Source: Gnetum montanum (taxonomy: Eukaryota; Streptophyta; Gnetopsida; Gnetales; Gnetaceae). From it: a stretch of 64,000 bases of DNA. Shown piece by piece: positions 11,957-24,300 of this stretch. A model generated the notes under the pieces. That model searched no databases and was not told the origin of the DNA. It was given only the letters and a program-made list of their open reading frames with translations. Each line of letters starts with the position of its first letter. The first letter of the stretch is position 1. The stretch spans positions 87,543 to 151,542 of the forward strand of contig MNCI01015696.1 in the NCBI GenBank assembly GCA_015680685.1, read 5' to 3'. The position numbers and the translations under genes were made by a program.

Positions 11957-12211
11957 TATATATCCGGTTTGGCCGAATCTGCTGTGCTTTGCCTCTGCAA
12001 AAATACATGCTATTGTTGGGATGAAGAACACATGAAAGTCTGACAGATTCTTCTTGCTATCTTCGGTTCAGCGATCAGGCATCCCTCAAATCGAATCCGC
12101 CATTTTTGGGGAGGACCAAAACCCAAAGGCAAGGCCAAGGTGAAGGTGAAGGTGAGAAGAAAACAGAAGAAGAAGAAGAAGAGAATACAAGACTTAAACA
12201 CTCGGTCTTAA
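11957..12211 (+). promoter_or_regulatory. Putative core promoter and 5'UTR of the kinase gene
   Basis: TATATAT at 11957-11963 would place transcription start near 11990. The 5'UTR before ATG 12212 has a purine-rich GAAGGT/GAAGAA tract at 12140-12184 and three very short ORFs that overlap by ATGA: 12007-12024, 12021-12035 and 12032-12043. Base composition from about 11540 on is less AT-rich than the repeats to the left. The start site is inferred only. Confidence 0.45.
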
Positions 12212-12379
12212 ATGGACGATGCCATTCTCCAGCGTGTTGTGCAGCAGCATGCCGTGGACTTGTTTTCTCAGCACAATCTCAATCTGCATCATCACCATCA
12301 TCATGCCCATGACGAACAACACCAACATCCATCATCATCTTCCTCATCATCTCTTCTTCAATCGCTGCCTCTTCACGCG
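12212..12379 (+). CDS. Kinase gene exon 1
   Basis: Encodes residues 1-56, beginning M-D-D-A-I-L-Q-R-V, with a run of six His, a run of seven Ser and the end L-L-Q-S-L-P-L-H-A. The donor is GCG|GTATAT, phase 0. The Ser run followed by L-Q-S-L-P-L-H is also how I recall the plant homologue joining to S-F-D-H-G, which supports direct splicing to 30509. The first ATG in good context downstream of the uORFs is used. Confidence 0.85.
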
Positions 12380-15300
12380 GTATATATGCCATAACATTTG
12401 TTATTAATCCATTACGCGATATTGTTTCAAATTGCATTGGCCATATTTCTTAGTGTTTGATTTCTGGCATGCGGAATTGCTATAGACGAAGCATTTGTTC
12501 TTGCTTGAATTTTGGTTAATTATGGTACCCCTTATCAGAATTCTTCAGATGTCTCCCAATTCACATGCAGCTTTTTTTAAGATTTCGTAATGCTGAAGTA
12601 GCGTACGTATACTTTAAGAAATTCTCCGTATTTGTTCCTTCGATTGCTTTTATATCGATGTTTCATACACGTATTGTTCAATCCGGACATGGGATAGTTA
12701 ATTGCTTTGGTGTTCACAAAGTATTGGACATCAGGATAATTTCCGTTTCGCTTAGTTCAGTGTAAGCGCCAATTCTTTAAGATGCCAATCCTGGCCATAG
12801 ATTTTTACTTCGCTTCGATTCTGTGTGTTATTCTAGGAGTGGCTTGCCGCATAAAGGTTTTGCTTTGATGAAGAGTTTCTAAATAGTAGATGGCACTGTT
12901 ACACGTTGGTTGATAATACTGAAAATCATAGCTCAGAAATTCAATGTGTAATTATAATTAGTATGATCACATTTGTGAAGTTCAAGTAAGAATAAGTTAT
13001 ATTTGTTAAAAATTTTTGAAATATGGTTTCACATTGCGGAAATCTAAACTGCCGAGTGGAGCACTGAAAGTCACCAATTCTCTCACGCTTCCTGCACGTC
13101 GAGAGTTCACATGCTGTCAACTACCAAATGAGCTTGTATGATAAGTTCACCATACAAAAAATTCAGAGTTCACCCAATAGCTCATGGGTATGAATTTACT
13201 GGCCACTGTTCATGTTAAAAACTGTTTTTCTTTGACCATTGAAAATAATAAATTTCGTGGTCCGAAAATGCTCCATGTCACAGCAGGTTACGTAGATGAA
13301 TCTCATATGAATTCTTCATGTACATACTACTGAAATCTGAGTTTGATGTGACTACTGCATCAGAGTTCATACAGGACAGAACTCAGCTCAGAACTCAGCT
13401 CAGATGAGCTGCCAAGAGATTGGGGCATCATTTATTTTGGATTTTTTAGTCAAACAGCACAGCAGTAATTTCCGTTCTTTAACATATTACGTCTACACAA
13501 TGAATACCCTACAGCAAGAAATTCAAACATAAGAGGGTAGTATCCTCTGTCATTGCAATACCATAATTTCTTCAGTGTTAGTCTTGTGAGCAATTGGAAA
13601 AACGTTATGGTAGACTGCTGTTATTTATCAGCTTGTTTAGAAACAAAATAACAACAGGCAATTCCTTGTAGTTCTTGAAAACACCGCAATGATAACATTT
13701 AAGTGATTACTAAAAACTGAATGTGAAACTGAGCGTTTTCTTTTACCCATTTTTTGATTCTCTTCTCAAGAATACTATTTAGCAACTTAGCAAAAACTAA
13801 TTCTAATAACTATCATTTGATAGTTATTCATATTATTTTTGTCTCATTTTTTTGTAAAGCATAATTATTTTGCAAATCTTCTAACACAGATCCAATGCAT
13901 TTTCAGCGATTGGATTCAATTTTTTGCAATTTATTTTTATGGATTGTAGCCCCTGTCTATTTGATAACCTCAGCATATAGCCTATCTGAATTTTCAGCTT
14001 TTCCAGTTGCCAATTTATTAATGCCAGTTATCACTTCATCCAAAGTGATGATGCTTCATTTGTTAACATCTCTAAACATAGAAAGTTCTGTGTACTTGCA
14101 TTTACTACAGGTGATTTTTCTCTTGCGTTGTGTTCAGAAAATTGTATTACAGTTTTTTAAATGAACATGGAAATGAAACTGTTTTATGACATCCTTAACA
14201 GACCTCAAAGTGTTTGTAGGACAGACAAATAAAAAAAGGATGTTGCATGTGTTTCGTTAGGTATTTCCAAAAGTTTAGAAATGCTATGAAATATACAAAT
14301 TTTTGAAACATATAATAATCAATGTTTTATTTTAAACCAGCCTGGAAAAATTTTCACCAACAATTTGCTGATTGCATTAAAGTGCATGTCCTTGAGGTCA
14401 AAAAATCTTTGGTTAGCTATTTGGTTAGATACAGAAAAAGGACATTGAATGACCTTAATGTTATTAATAGATGCACAACATATTAGATATTCTAGGAGGT
14501 AAACTTACCTCAGAATAATTGCAAAAAAGGAGGAATTTCAAAATGAAATAATCTAAATGTCAGTCTTACAAAAGATCTAATTATAACTGCCTACAATATA
14601 TTCAAAAGTCAAAATCTAAATAATCAACAATGGTTTGATGAAGAATGTAGGACAACTAGAATTTTATTAGAGACTTAGAAGTCACTAGAGACTATGAAGT
14701 CATAGAAAAATCTGATTTGGACTAAGAAGAGGGAATTTGTTAAACAAAGATAGATTAGTTTATTACAAATGATAAATAAAGATCTTAAACATTTTTGACA
14801 TTTAATTCAAAGCAATAGCAGAATAAACTATGCTTTTTTTTTTTTAAGAAAGTAGTCGGGATTATATTACTGAAAAACACAAAATATGTTACAAGAGATT
14901 ACAAGTGGGGGGCCATCAGGAATGGCCCCACCAAGAGAGGGGATGATCCCCAAATTAATCAATACATCTCCCAAGACAGCAAAAATAGATGCGCAGGGGG
15001 GGGGGGGGGGGGGCGGGGGGCGGCCCCCCACCAGGGAAAGCAGGGGGGGCGCACCCCCCCCCCACCCGCAAGAAGAGCCAGAACAACGAAGAGACCCGGG
15101 GGGGGGGGGGCAAGCATCCCCCACTACCTGAGCCCGAAAACCCTTTGAGGGTTTGTCGGTAGGCGCAGTTAGGGCGCTCCAACTCGTGGAGGATATCCAG
15201 AGTGTTCCGGTGATCCTCTGTGTCCATAAAACTGGTTGCTGCTGAATGCCCTGCATGGCCGACTCTCGTTTACTCTTGTCCGCCTGCGAAGCTCCTACAT

Positions 15301-18300
15301 CTGGGTGGTAGCGCACCGAGGTTCGGCGGATATGTCGTCTGAGTTCAGCCTAGGAACTCTCACAGCTCACGGAATGTGGGCGTGATTCCCATTGTCGCCT
15401 CGATTTCCTTCCGACCAGCCGCTGTAGAGGGGGGCGCTGTTGTTGTTGGAAAACAGTGTTATTTCGTGCCTTCCACGCTACCCATAAAAGTAGTGTGGCC
15501 CAAGAGTCACCTGTGAGGCGCCTCGAGGAGGGCATCGTCGTCACGCGCCACGTGGCACACATGCAAGGGCAATTGAACGCGAAATGCTGTGTCGTTTCAG
15601 CAGCAGTGCCGCATGCAGGATACACGTCGCTGTCCAGCATTCCGCGCCATCGCAGCAGGGCCCATACTGGCAGCGCATTGTGCTCAAACAACCACAGGAA
15701 GATCTTGATTTTTTCGGGCAACCGCCCTTGCGAGATTCGCCGCCATCCTTCAATGTGAGGATATTTGGTCGTCAGAAGGGCTCACGGCTCGAGGCCCACC
15801 CACTCCAAGGCCTGCATCGCACGTGCATGCCGACACAGTGCCTGCCAGGGTCTAGAGTCCCGCGCCCTCGCTTCCCAACGTAGATATTTGGTATTCATAA
15901 TGCGGATCCACAGGACTGGTTCCCAATGTGGGCGCGAAAATCAAAGCACTAGCCGTTGTTGGCCCAGCATCAGCTCATCCTCGAATGACGTGATGCCCAA
16001 CCCACCCGCATTTCGGGGGCGCGCCACCTGATCCCAGCGGACCAAATGGATTTTGCTCCCCCCTTTGCCCCCCTCCCAGATGAAGTGGCGAATCAATGTG
16101 TTAACTGCATTGATGACGGCGCTTGGGGGGGTGGCAACGGCAGCCACCCTTGCGGCTCAGAAATCTATTCGCCCAATGACCCATTCTTCGTTTGATTTTT
16201 TCTAACAACGGGCCCCACGCCATGGTCTGCCCCCACCTGAAGAGGGGGATGCCCAGATATGTGTCTCTGTTTGTCCCTGGCAGGATATTCAAAACTTGTA
16301 TCACCCAATTTTTAACTTGTTCATCCACATTAATGAAGTGGGCTGAAGATTTGGTTCTATTGATTTCCAACCCCAACTCGACAGCCAGGCGGGATAAAGC
16401 AATGTTGATGCAACGTGCTTGTGGGACCGCTGCCCTACTGAGCAATATCGTATCATCTGCATAGTGTTCAGCCCGGCATGTTACCCTGGCAATGCTCAGA
16501 CCATCCACCTCGGAAGTGCTGCAATAGTGTTGCATTAAGTCCATGGCGATGATGAAGAGGAGGGGTGAGAGCGGGTCCCCTTGCCTCAACCCCTGACCAG
16601 GGGTGGAGAGGCCACACAACCGCCCCCCCACATCAAAGGAAAAATCGGCCGAGGATTGCAAGTGAATGCATAGTCAGATGAACTGCGGATCAAACCCCTT
16701 TAGGCACATAATGGACTGCAATGCCTCCCAACTGAGCGTGTTGTATGCCTTAGTGATGTCAAGCTTGAGGCAGAGCCTGGGGAAGCCCGAATCTCGAAGC
16801 GAATGAAGCACCTCCTGCATGAGGAGGATCTAGTCCTGAATGGCCCGTCCTTGCACAAAACCCGCCTGGTTGATCCCCACAAGCCTGGGCAGGAGTGGTA
16901 CAAGCCTATGCACCAACAACTTAGAGAAGATCCGGACGAGCACATTGCAAACTCCGATAGGGCAGAACTGCTTAGGGCGGTGTGCGTCAGACTGCTTCGG
17001 AATGCACACAATACGGGAGCAGTTGAGTTCCCTTCGGATTTGTCTCCTGGCCAGCATGATGTTAAACGCATCTAGGATATTGGGTCCCACAATATCTAGA
17101 AACGTCTTAAAAAATTCGAGGCTCCAGCCGTCAGGACCAGGTGCTTTTCCTCTCGGCATGCTATTGATCGTAGCTGTGAGTTCCTGCTAGGAGAAAGGGG
17201 CCAGCAGCCATATGTTGTCGTGCCCGCTCAGCACTCGCGGTACGTGGATCGAGATTGGCCTGGTGGGGTGGTTGGCCCAGATCCCACTCTAGTATTGCAT
17301 CAGCTCGTGCGCAATGCACTGCGGATCATCAATTGTCTCCTCGTCTTAGCTGCGGAGACATCGTGGTTGACTTCCCCCCACGTCTTGGCCATGGCAAAGA
17401 AGAATTTGGTTTGTCTGTCTCCCTCCCTGATCCATCGGACTTGGGAGCGTTGCTGCTAGTATGTCTCCTCTTCCCGGTCAAGGGACTAAACTTGAGGCAA
17501 GGTGTGCTACTCCTTTGCGTGCAGGTCCTCACCTGCCTCTTGTCGGGTCTGAATCTGGCCAAGTTGGTCACGGAGCGTCTGCAGGCCCGTTTGAAAGGAG
17601 AACTTATCATTCACAGGTAGGGCCCTAATGGCCCACTTCAGTCGAAGTAGGCCTCCCTAAGGAAGTTCCGTGGGTCCCCTTGGCCAGGCCGATAGTCCGC
17701 CCAGATCTCCTCCACCAGCGGCCTCAACCACGACTTGGCTAACCAAGCCGCTTCGAAGTGGAACGAACGTGGGGCCCTGGGTTTATCCGGCCCGATCGAA
17801 CAGGTCAGTGAACGGTGGTTTGAAGCGACCCTCTCCTACCCCGAGACACGGATAGAGGAATGGAGGAGGAGGTCAGTGCTGATGCAAACCCGATCAATTC
17901 GGGTGAGGACGCGGTCCGGGCCTTTCCTTCGATTACTCCACGTGAAACGGTAGTTCTCAATGGGCAGGTCGACTAGGGAGAAGGTTGCCAGAAAAGTCTG
18001 GAATTCAGTCGCTCCCGGTGGAGGGGGGGCAACCCCCCGGACTTCTCCCAAGGGTGGAGGCGTTGGTTGAAGTCCCCCACCACTATCCACGATCGATGGT
18101 CTGGAATCAGCGCCGCCACCCGGGCCAACTCGTGTAGCCGCTGCTCCCAGTTCTGTGCCCCGTAAAAATTAGTCAACCAGACCCCCTGTGAGGGGAGCTG
18201 GACAGTGATGGCCCATTGCGATGCATCTGTGAGATTCATGGCGCAGCGGGCCAGAATGGCGAGGCCACCAGCTCGGCCCAAGCAGGGGTGCACGTGGGTG

Positions 18301-21300
18301 GTCCACCCTTCCCAGTGGAGGAAGTGCGACTCCGTTGCCTGCAGCTTGGTCTCTTGGAGATAGACAATATCACAATCTTCATCGCGAATAATTCTGCGTA
18401 GGGTATTTCTTTTGTAGGGGGTACCTTGTCCCCTGCAGTTCCAACTGAACAACTTCATAGGTGACTAGGGGTGTGGTACTGGTAAACCTCCCGAAGGGTC
18501 TGTTGGAGCCCCATGTCGATGTTCCGTTGGGTCTGCTTGTCTCTGGTCCGATTCTCGTCCGGCTGCCCGGGGCGGCCTTCGCCACCGCGTGTCACTAGGC
18601 TGCATCCAGGTTCTTTGGGTGTGGTTGCTGGCCCTTGTTGCCTACAGGGTTTGGAGCTCCCCCGCACCACATTAACCCATTCGTTGATCTCGGTTTCTCT
18701 TGGGGTGGCGGGTAATGGCGACGGGGGGGTTCGAGAGGGGTTTGTGGTGGTGTTGTGGGTTGTGGAGGGGCGGGGGTGGGGGCGTTTGGTGGGTGTGTNN
18801 NNNNNNNNNNNNNNNNNNNNNNNNNNNNNNNNNNNNNNNNNNNNNNNNNNNNNNNNNNNNNNNNNNNNNNNNNNNNNNNNNNNNNNNNNNNNNNNNNNNN
18901 NNNNNNNNNNNNNNNNNNNNNNNNNNNNNNNNNNNNNNNNNNNNNNNNNNNNNNNNNNNNNNNNNNNNNNNNNNNNNNNNNNNNNNNNNNNNNNNNNNNN
19001 NNNNNNNNNNNNNNNNNNNNNNNNNNNNNNNNNNNNNNNNNNNNNNNNNNNNNNNNNNNNNNNNNNNNNNNNNNNNNNNNNNNNNNNNNNNNNNNNNNNN
19101 NNNNNNNNNNNNNNNNNNNNNNNNNNNNNNNNNNNNNNNNNNNNNNNNNNNNNNNNNNNNNNNNNNNNNNNNNNNNNNNNNNNNNNNNNNNNNNNNNNNN
19201 NNNNNNNNNNNNNNNNNNNNNNNNNNNNNNNNNNNNNNNNNNNNNNNNNNNNNNNNNNNNNNNNNNNNNNNNNNNNNNNNNNNNNNNNNNNNNNNNNNNN
19301 NNNNNNNNNNNNNNNNNNNNGTGTGTTGGAGGTCGGGCGTATTTGGCCCTTACGGCCCATGGTGAGCCATGCGCCCCCTTCGAATAGCTATCTGGCTTGG
19401 GTCCTTGGTTTCTATGGCCGTGGCCCCTGCACCCGACAAGTCGCTTCCTGATGGCCGGGTTTTCCGTAGCGCGCGCAATCGGTTGTGTGGTTTCCCTGGG
19501 TCACAGGACTACGTTTGGGGGCTGCCGCCGCCTCCAGGTTCTCAAACTCAACCTGGAGTTTTTCTTCCCACCCGGGGAGTTCCAGGACAACCTCACGAAT
19601 AAGGTCCTTCTTCGGCAACTGATGCCAAACGCAGAAACGGGCGAAGCCCATGCGTTCCATTAACTGTGTAACCCAGTCGAAGACGATGAATTCACCAAAG
19701 AATCCTGCGATTTGCTGTAGGAAACCCAGGTTCTAGAGCTCCCAGGGGATCCTAGAAACTCGTATCCAGACCAGGGCTCTAGAGAACAGGTCGGCCTCAC
19801 GATGGGCCCCGGGACGCCACGGGGTTAGCGCCAGACCCCTCGCACCATAGAACCACAGGCCTCCCAGCAAAATCGAGTCCCTGGTTTGACGGGAGGGAAA
19901 AATGAACAATAGGAGGTCCGCGGATAGGCTGCGGACCCCGACTTCCCCCACCTACCACTGTTCCTGGGCCCAACACCGGAAACTATGCTTTCTGTTTTAA
20001 AAGTTATTGAAAACTTTTATTAGGCTTTGTTTCATGGCAAGGACAGAATGGAATAATTTCATAATAATGATAATACACTTTTCATTTCTTTTGATGACAC
20101 AATGTAAGGGATAAAAACTAACATTAGGCAATTCTGTTGATTTAATTAACTGACATGGATAAATTCTTAAATGGGGAGGGTCATCAGTATGTGATGCCAT
20201 CTAAAAGAAATTAAATTTAGTTGTGCAAGTTGGGGTAAAAAAGGAATGGTGCATTAATAAAACAGTTATGTTCTTTAAAAAAGGGACAAAAAAGATCTAA
20301 ATAATTATAGACTGATTGTAATCAATAATATTTGTGTCGGGGGTGGACGGTTTGAACATTGCCAGAGTGGTGTGTCGGGCTGAACACTATGCAGATGATA
20401 CGATGTTGCTCAGTAAGGCGACGGTCCCGTAGGCACAATGCATCAATGTTGCTTTGTCTCGCCTGGCAGCCGAATTGGGGCTGGAAATCAATAGAACCAA
20501 ATTCTCAGCCCACTTCATTAATGTGGATGAACAAGTTAAAAACTGGGTGATACAAGTCTTGAATATCCTGCCAAGGACATACAGTGACACATATTTGGGC
20601 ATCCCCCTCTTCAGGTGGGGATGGACCATGGCGTGGGGCCCGTTGCTAGAAAAAATCGAAAGAAGAATGAGCCATTGGGTGAATAGATTCCTTAGCCGCA
20701 AAGGTCGCCTGCTTGTGGCTACTGGAATCCTCACGGCAGTCGCTCGTTTCGTGGTTGCCCTGGCCACCCCCCCAAACGCAGTCATCACTGCAGTTAACAC
20801 ATTGATTCGTAGCTTTGTTTGGGAGGGGGGCAAGGGGGGGAGCAAAATCCATTTGGTCCGTTGGGAGCGGGTGGCGCGCCCCCGAAGCACGGGTGGCTTG
20901 GGCATCACGTCATTCGAGGACGAGTTGATGATGGGACAATGATTAGTGCTCTGGTTTTCGTGCCCACATAGAGAACCGATCCCATGGATCCGCATCATGA
21001 ATGCCAAATATCTGCGATGGGAATCGGGGGCGTGGGATTCTAGGCCTTGGCAGACGTTGTGCCGGCATGCACGTGCGATGCAGACCTTGGGCTGGGGGTG
21101 CCTCGAGCCACGGGCCCTTTTGACGGCCAAATACCCTTGACTGGACGGCTGGTTGTGGATCTGGCAGGGGCGGCTGCCCGAAAAAATAAAAATCTTCTTG
21201 TGGCTGCTCAAGAACGATGCGCTGCCCGTACGGGCCCTGCTGCGGTGGCGCAGAATTCTAAACAGTGATACGTGTCCTACATGCGGCGCTGCTACTGAAA

Positions 21301-24300
21301 CGGCGTAGCACTCCGCGGTTGAGTGCCCTTGCATGCACGCCATGTGGCGCGCAGCGGCAATGCCCCCCTCGAGGCGCCTCATGGGTGACTCCCGAGCCAC
21401 GCTACTTTTATGGGTAGCATGGAAGGCACGGAATAATGCAGTTTTTCGGCAGCAACAGCGCCCCCCTCCGCAGCGGTTGGTCTCCCAGGCTCTCATCGCG
21501 TGGAAGGAAATCGAGACGACGATGGGAATCATGCCCACTTTCGAATCGGACTGCGTTGCGTTCCAGGAGGATGAGATGCTTTGGTAGATGGTGGCCCAGT
21601 GCGGTTGGTCTGACCCTCTACAGCGGCTGGTCGGGGATCTAGATCTGGTAGACAACGCGTTTTTCTCCAATTAGGTCAACGAATGTACCTTCTTCCGCGG
21701 GCGTGAAATTTGGATTACAGAATCTTCGATTGCTAGCTGTCTGGGGGCCCCGATCGTTGGAGAGATCATTTTGCCCTCCACCCATGGCCTCCAGGACGCT
21801 GAAATGTTCTTTGATGGGTCCGTTCCCTGAACTAGGAGCCGACAAGTGCCCAGATCTTGTCGCGCCTATGGGCCTGGGGCGTAGATCTGGTGGACCGATT
21901 CTTCGTCCAGTTTGGCAACGCCTCCAAGTTGCAGGGTCTACACTTCACCTTTCTGCGTTGTCTCAAGTTGGGTAGCCAGGTCAACCTCCCCCGCTTCTTT
22001 AAGGAGGCCCTTAAGCTCAAGCGCCGCGACCGCCACTCTGGTTTAATTCTGGTGCTCTGGCGGGGGGTGGAGGGGGGGCACCCCCCCTCGGCTAGGCCAC
22101 AGGCTACGGTGGTGCCCGGGCCCGGGGGGGGGGGGGGGCGATTGGCCCCGTTGGGGTTCCTCCGTTACGTGGGGTTGGAGGACCCTGCGGGAGCGATGCT
22201 CCCCTGAATGCCCTGATAGACCGACTTCCCCCCCACTAGAGACATCTGGCCAGAGGAACTAGAATGAGGAGCTTCGGCAAGCCACACAGAGGGCGGCGGA
22301 CGAAGCCCAGGAAGAATGGGAAGCCAAATGGAATGAACCCCTCGCGCAGGCCCGGGCTGACATTGAAGCCCAGGTCACTGAACATGAGTAGGAACGGGTT
22401 AGGTAGCAGGAGCTCATGGCTGAAGCTGCCAAGGCCTGCCTCATTGACGAAATCAGGGCCCAAGTTCGGGAAGAGTTAACCCAAGAAGAGGAGGCCCAGA
22501 GACGACGTGAGCAGGCGGAGCGGGTGGAGTAGGAGTGGCTCCAAAAGGAGGAAGACCAACGACAGAGACAGCTTGACCGCGCCCACGGGCATAATGCCCG
22601 ACAATGGCTGCAGGAGGGGCGATGCCCATACCTTATTCTTGGCATCAACTGTGAGAGCTCCTGGGCGGAACTCAGACGACACATCTGCCGAACCTCGACA
22701 CGCTACCACCTAGATGCGGGAGCTTCGCAGGAGGACAGGAGTAGACGGGAGTCGACCATGCAGGGCATCCAGCAGGCGGCCAGTTTCGTGGACACAGAGG
22801 ATCATCGGAACACTCTGGATATCCTCCACGAGCTGGAGTGCCCCAACTGCGCCTGCCGACGGTTGCTGACGAACCCTTAATGGGTGGTCCTTTGTCGGGT
22901 GGTTGCGCCCCCCCCCAGTCGGCTTTGCTGGTTTTTGATCTTCCTGTGGTTGGGGGGTGCACCCCCCTCTCTGCTGTCTTTGGGGGGTTGCCCCCCCCCC
23001 TCGCTTGCTGGTGGGCCCCATGCGGGGGGTGCCCCCCCTGCTGTTTCCTGGGGTGGTGCCCCCCTTGTCCTAGGGTGGCGCCCCCCAGGAAACAGGGGGG
23101 CACCCCCCCTGCTGTATTTGCTGTATTTGTTGTTTTTGCGGTCTTGGATGCGGTTTTGCATGGTTTGGGGGTCATCCCCTCTCTTGGAGGGGCCATTCCT
23201 GATGGCCCACCGCTTGTAATCTCTTGTAACTGTTGATGCATAAATTTTGGTCATGCCAACACCGGAAAAACTGGTTTGAGGTGGCATTTGCCTAATGCTC
23301 CTCCCTTATGGGTACGGAAACCCGGGAATAGTCTCAGCTGGAGAGATCCATGTGACCAAGTGATAGAGGGAGAGAGAGAATACATAGAGAGAAATAAAGC
23401 ATGAAAAGAAAAACTAAAGGAGAGAGAAACAGGAACCATCGGCAGGATGCATGGTTGTGTTGCCGCAAGAATCATGTGTAGTTGCGATCAAACATCACCA
23501 ATGCCCTGCGAACCGCAAACTGCATAAATATAAATCCACCACCACCACTTGCCATTTGCTGAAATAAAAGAAGATGAAGAGAAGATCCATCAACAGGATG
23601 CATGATTATATTGCCGCAAGAATCATGAGTAGTTACGATCAAACAACACCAATGCCCTGCGAACCGCCAACTACAGAAATATAAATCCACCACCACCACT
23701 TGCCATTTGCTGAAATAAAAGAAGATAGAAAGAACCACATGCCATCTGCTGAAAATAAAAGAAAATCTGTTGACGTCCAACCGCCCAAATTTGCCCATTA
23801 CTGAAAAAAAGAAAGAAAGAGAAACCATTGTCAACCACCCAGGGAGAGAGGAGGTTTAGGCCATGGCTTCATGGCCCTAACCTCATTGGGTTAGGGCTTC
23901 CTGGCCTGACTTCTCCTCTCCCTCATGCCTTCATCTCCATCACCTTGATGGGTTTTTATAGCCAATTTTAGGGTTAGGGTAACCCATCTTTTTTTTATTT
24001 TTTATTTTTTTTTTTTTTTTCTTTTTTAAAAAAAAAAAAAAACAGGCCCCATTTTAAGCAAGCATGGGCGCGTTGGTATCAACATTAACATACTTTGAGT
24101 TTTTGATTAATATAATCCCGACTACTTTCTAAAAAAAAAAAAAAACAAAGGCCCCATGCTAAGCAAGCATGGGCGTGTTGGTATCAACAGTAACATACTT
24201 TGAGTTTTTTATTAATATAATCCCGACTACTTTCTCAAAAAAAAAAAAAAAAAACAATATTTGTGTCAAGCTTTTGGGCACTATTCTAGAACCCATGCTT

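Larger units (their letters stand above)
14837..19979 (-). mobile_element. LINE A, GC-rich J-domain LINE, 5'-truncated
   Basis: Minus-strand L1-type LINE with target duplication AAACTATGCTTT (14825-14836 and 19980-19991). It ends in a short A tail (T run from 14834) preceded, in the minus sense, by the family tail TAATATAATCCCGACTACTT. The 5' end lies inside the DUF4283 part of ORF1. Content: ORF1, EN, RT, zf-RVT, a 1.1-kb internal deletion, the J-module and a G/C-palindrome 3'UTR. A 522-base gap lies inside ORF1. Frameshifts are scattered, mostly at homopolymer runs. Confidence 0.9.
20339..24255 (+). mobile_element. LINE B, J-domain LINE with nested LTR and duplicated tail
   Basis: Bounded by the 12-bp target duplication AATATTTGTGTC (20327-20338 and 24256-24267). 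The 5' end is truncated just before Y-A-D-D of the RT. The LINE body is 20339-23230. A solo LTR (23231-24084) sits in the 3' tail. The tail then continues with TACTTTGAG and an A run to 24145, and LTR end plus tail are repeated once more to 24255. Confidence 0.9.

Noticed and set aside
13895-14164. 89-codon hydrophobic ORF in intron 1
   Set aside because: The composition is that of AT-rich DNA. Exon 1 joins cleanly in frame to exon 2, so no extra exon is needed.
14867-15316. ORFs with Pro or Gly runs around 15000, 22900, 43450 and 63450
   Set aside because: They arise from the 3'UTR G/C runs and are frame-independent artefacts.
20387-21670. 427-codon minus-strand ORF
   Set aside because: Antisense of LINE B RT and zf-RVT; the plus strand carries Y-A-D-D and the zinc finger.
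23472-23834. 120-codon minus-strand ORF with internal duplication
   Set aside because: It lies in a solo LTR and the protein repeat only mirrors the 151-bp DNA duplication.
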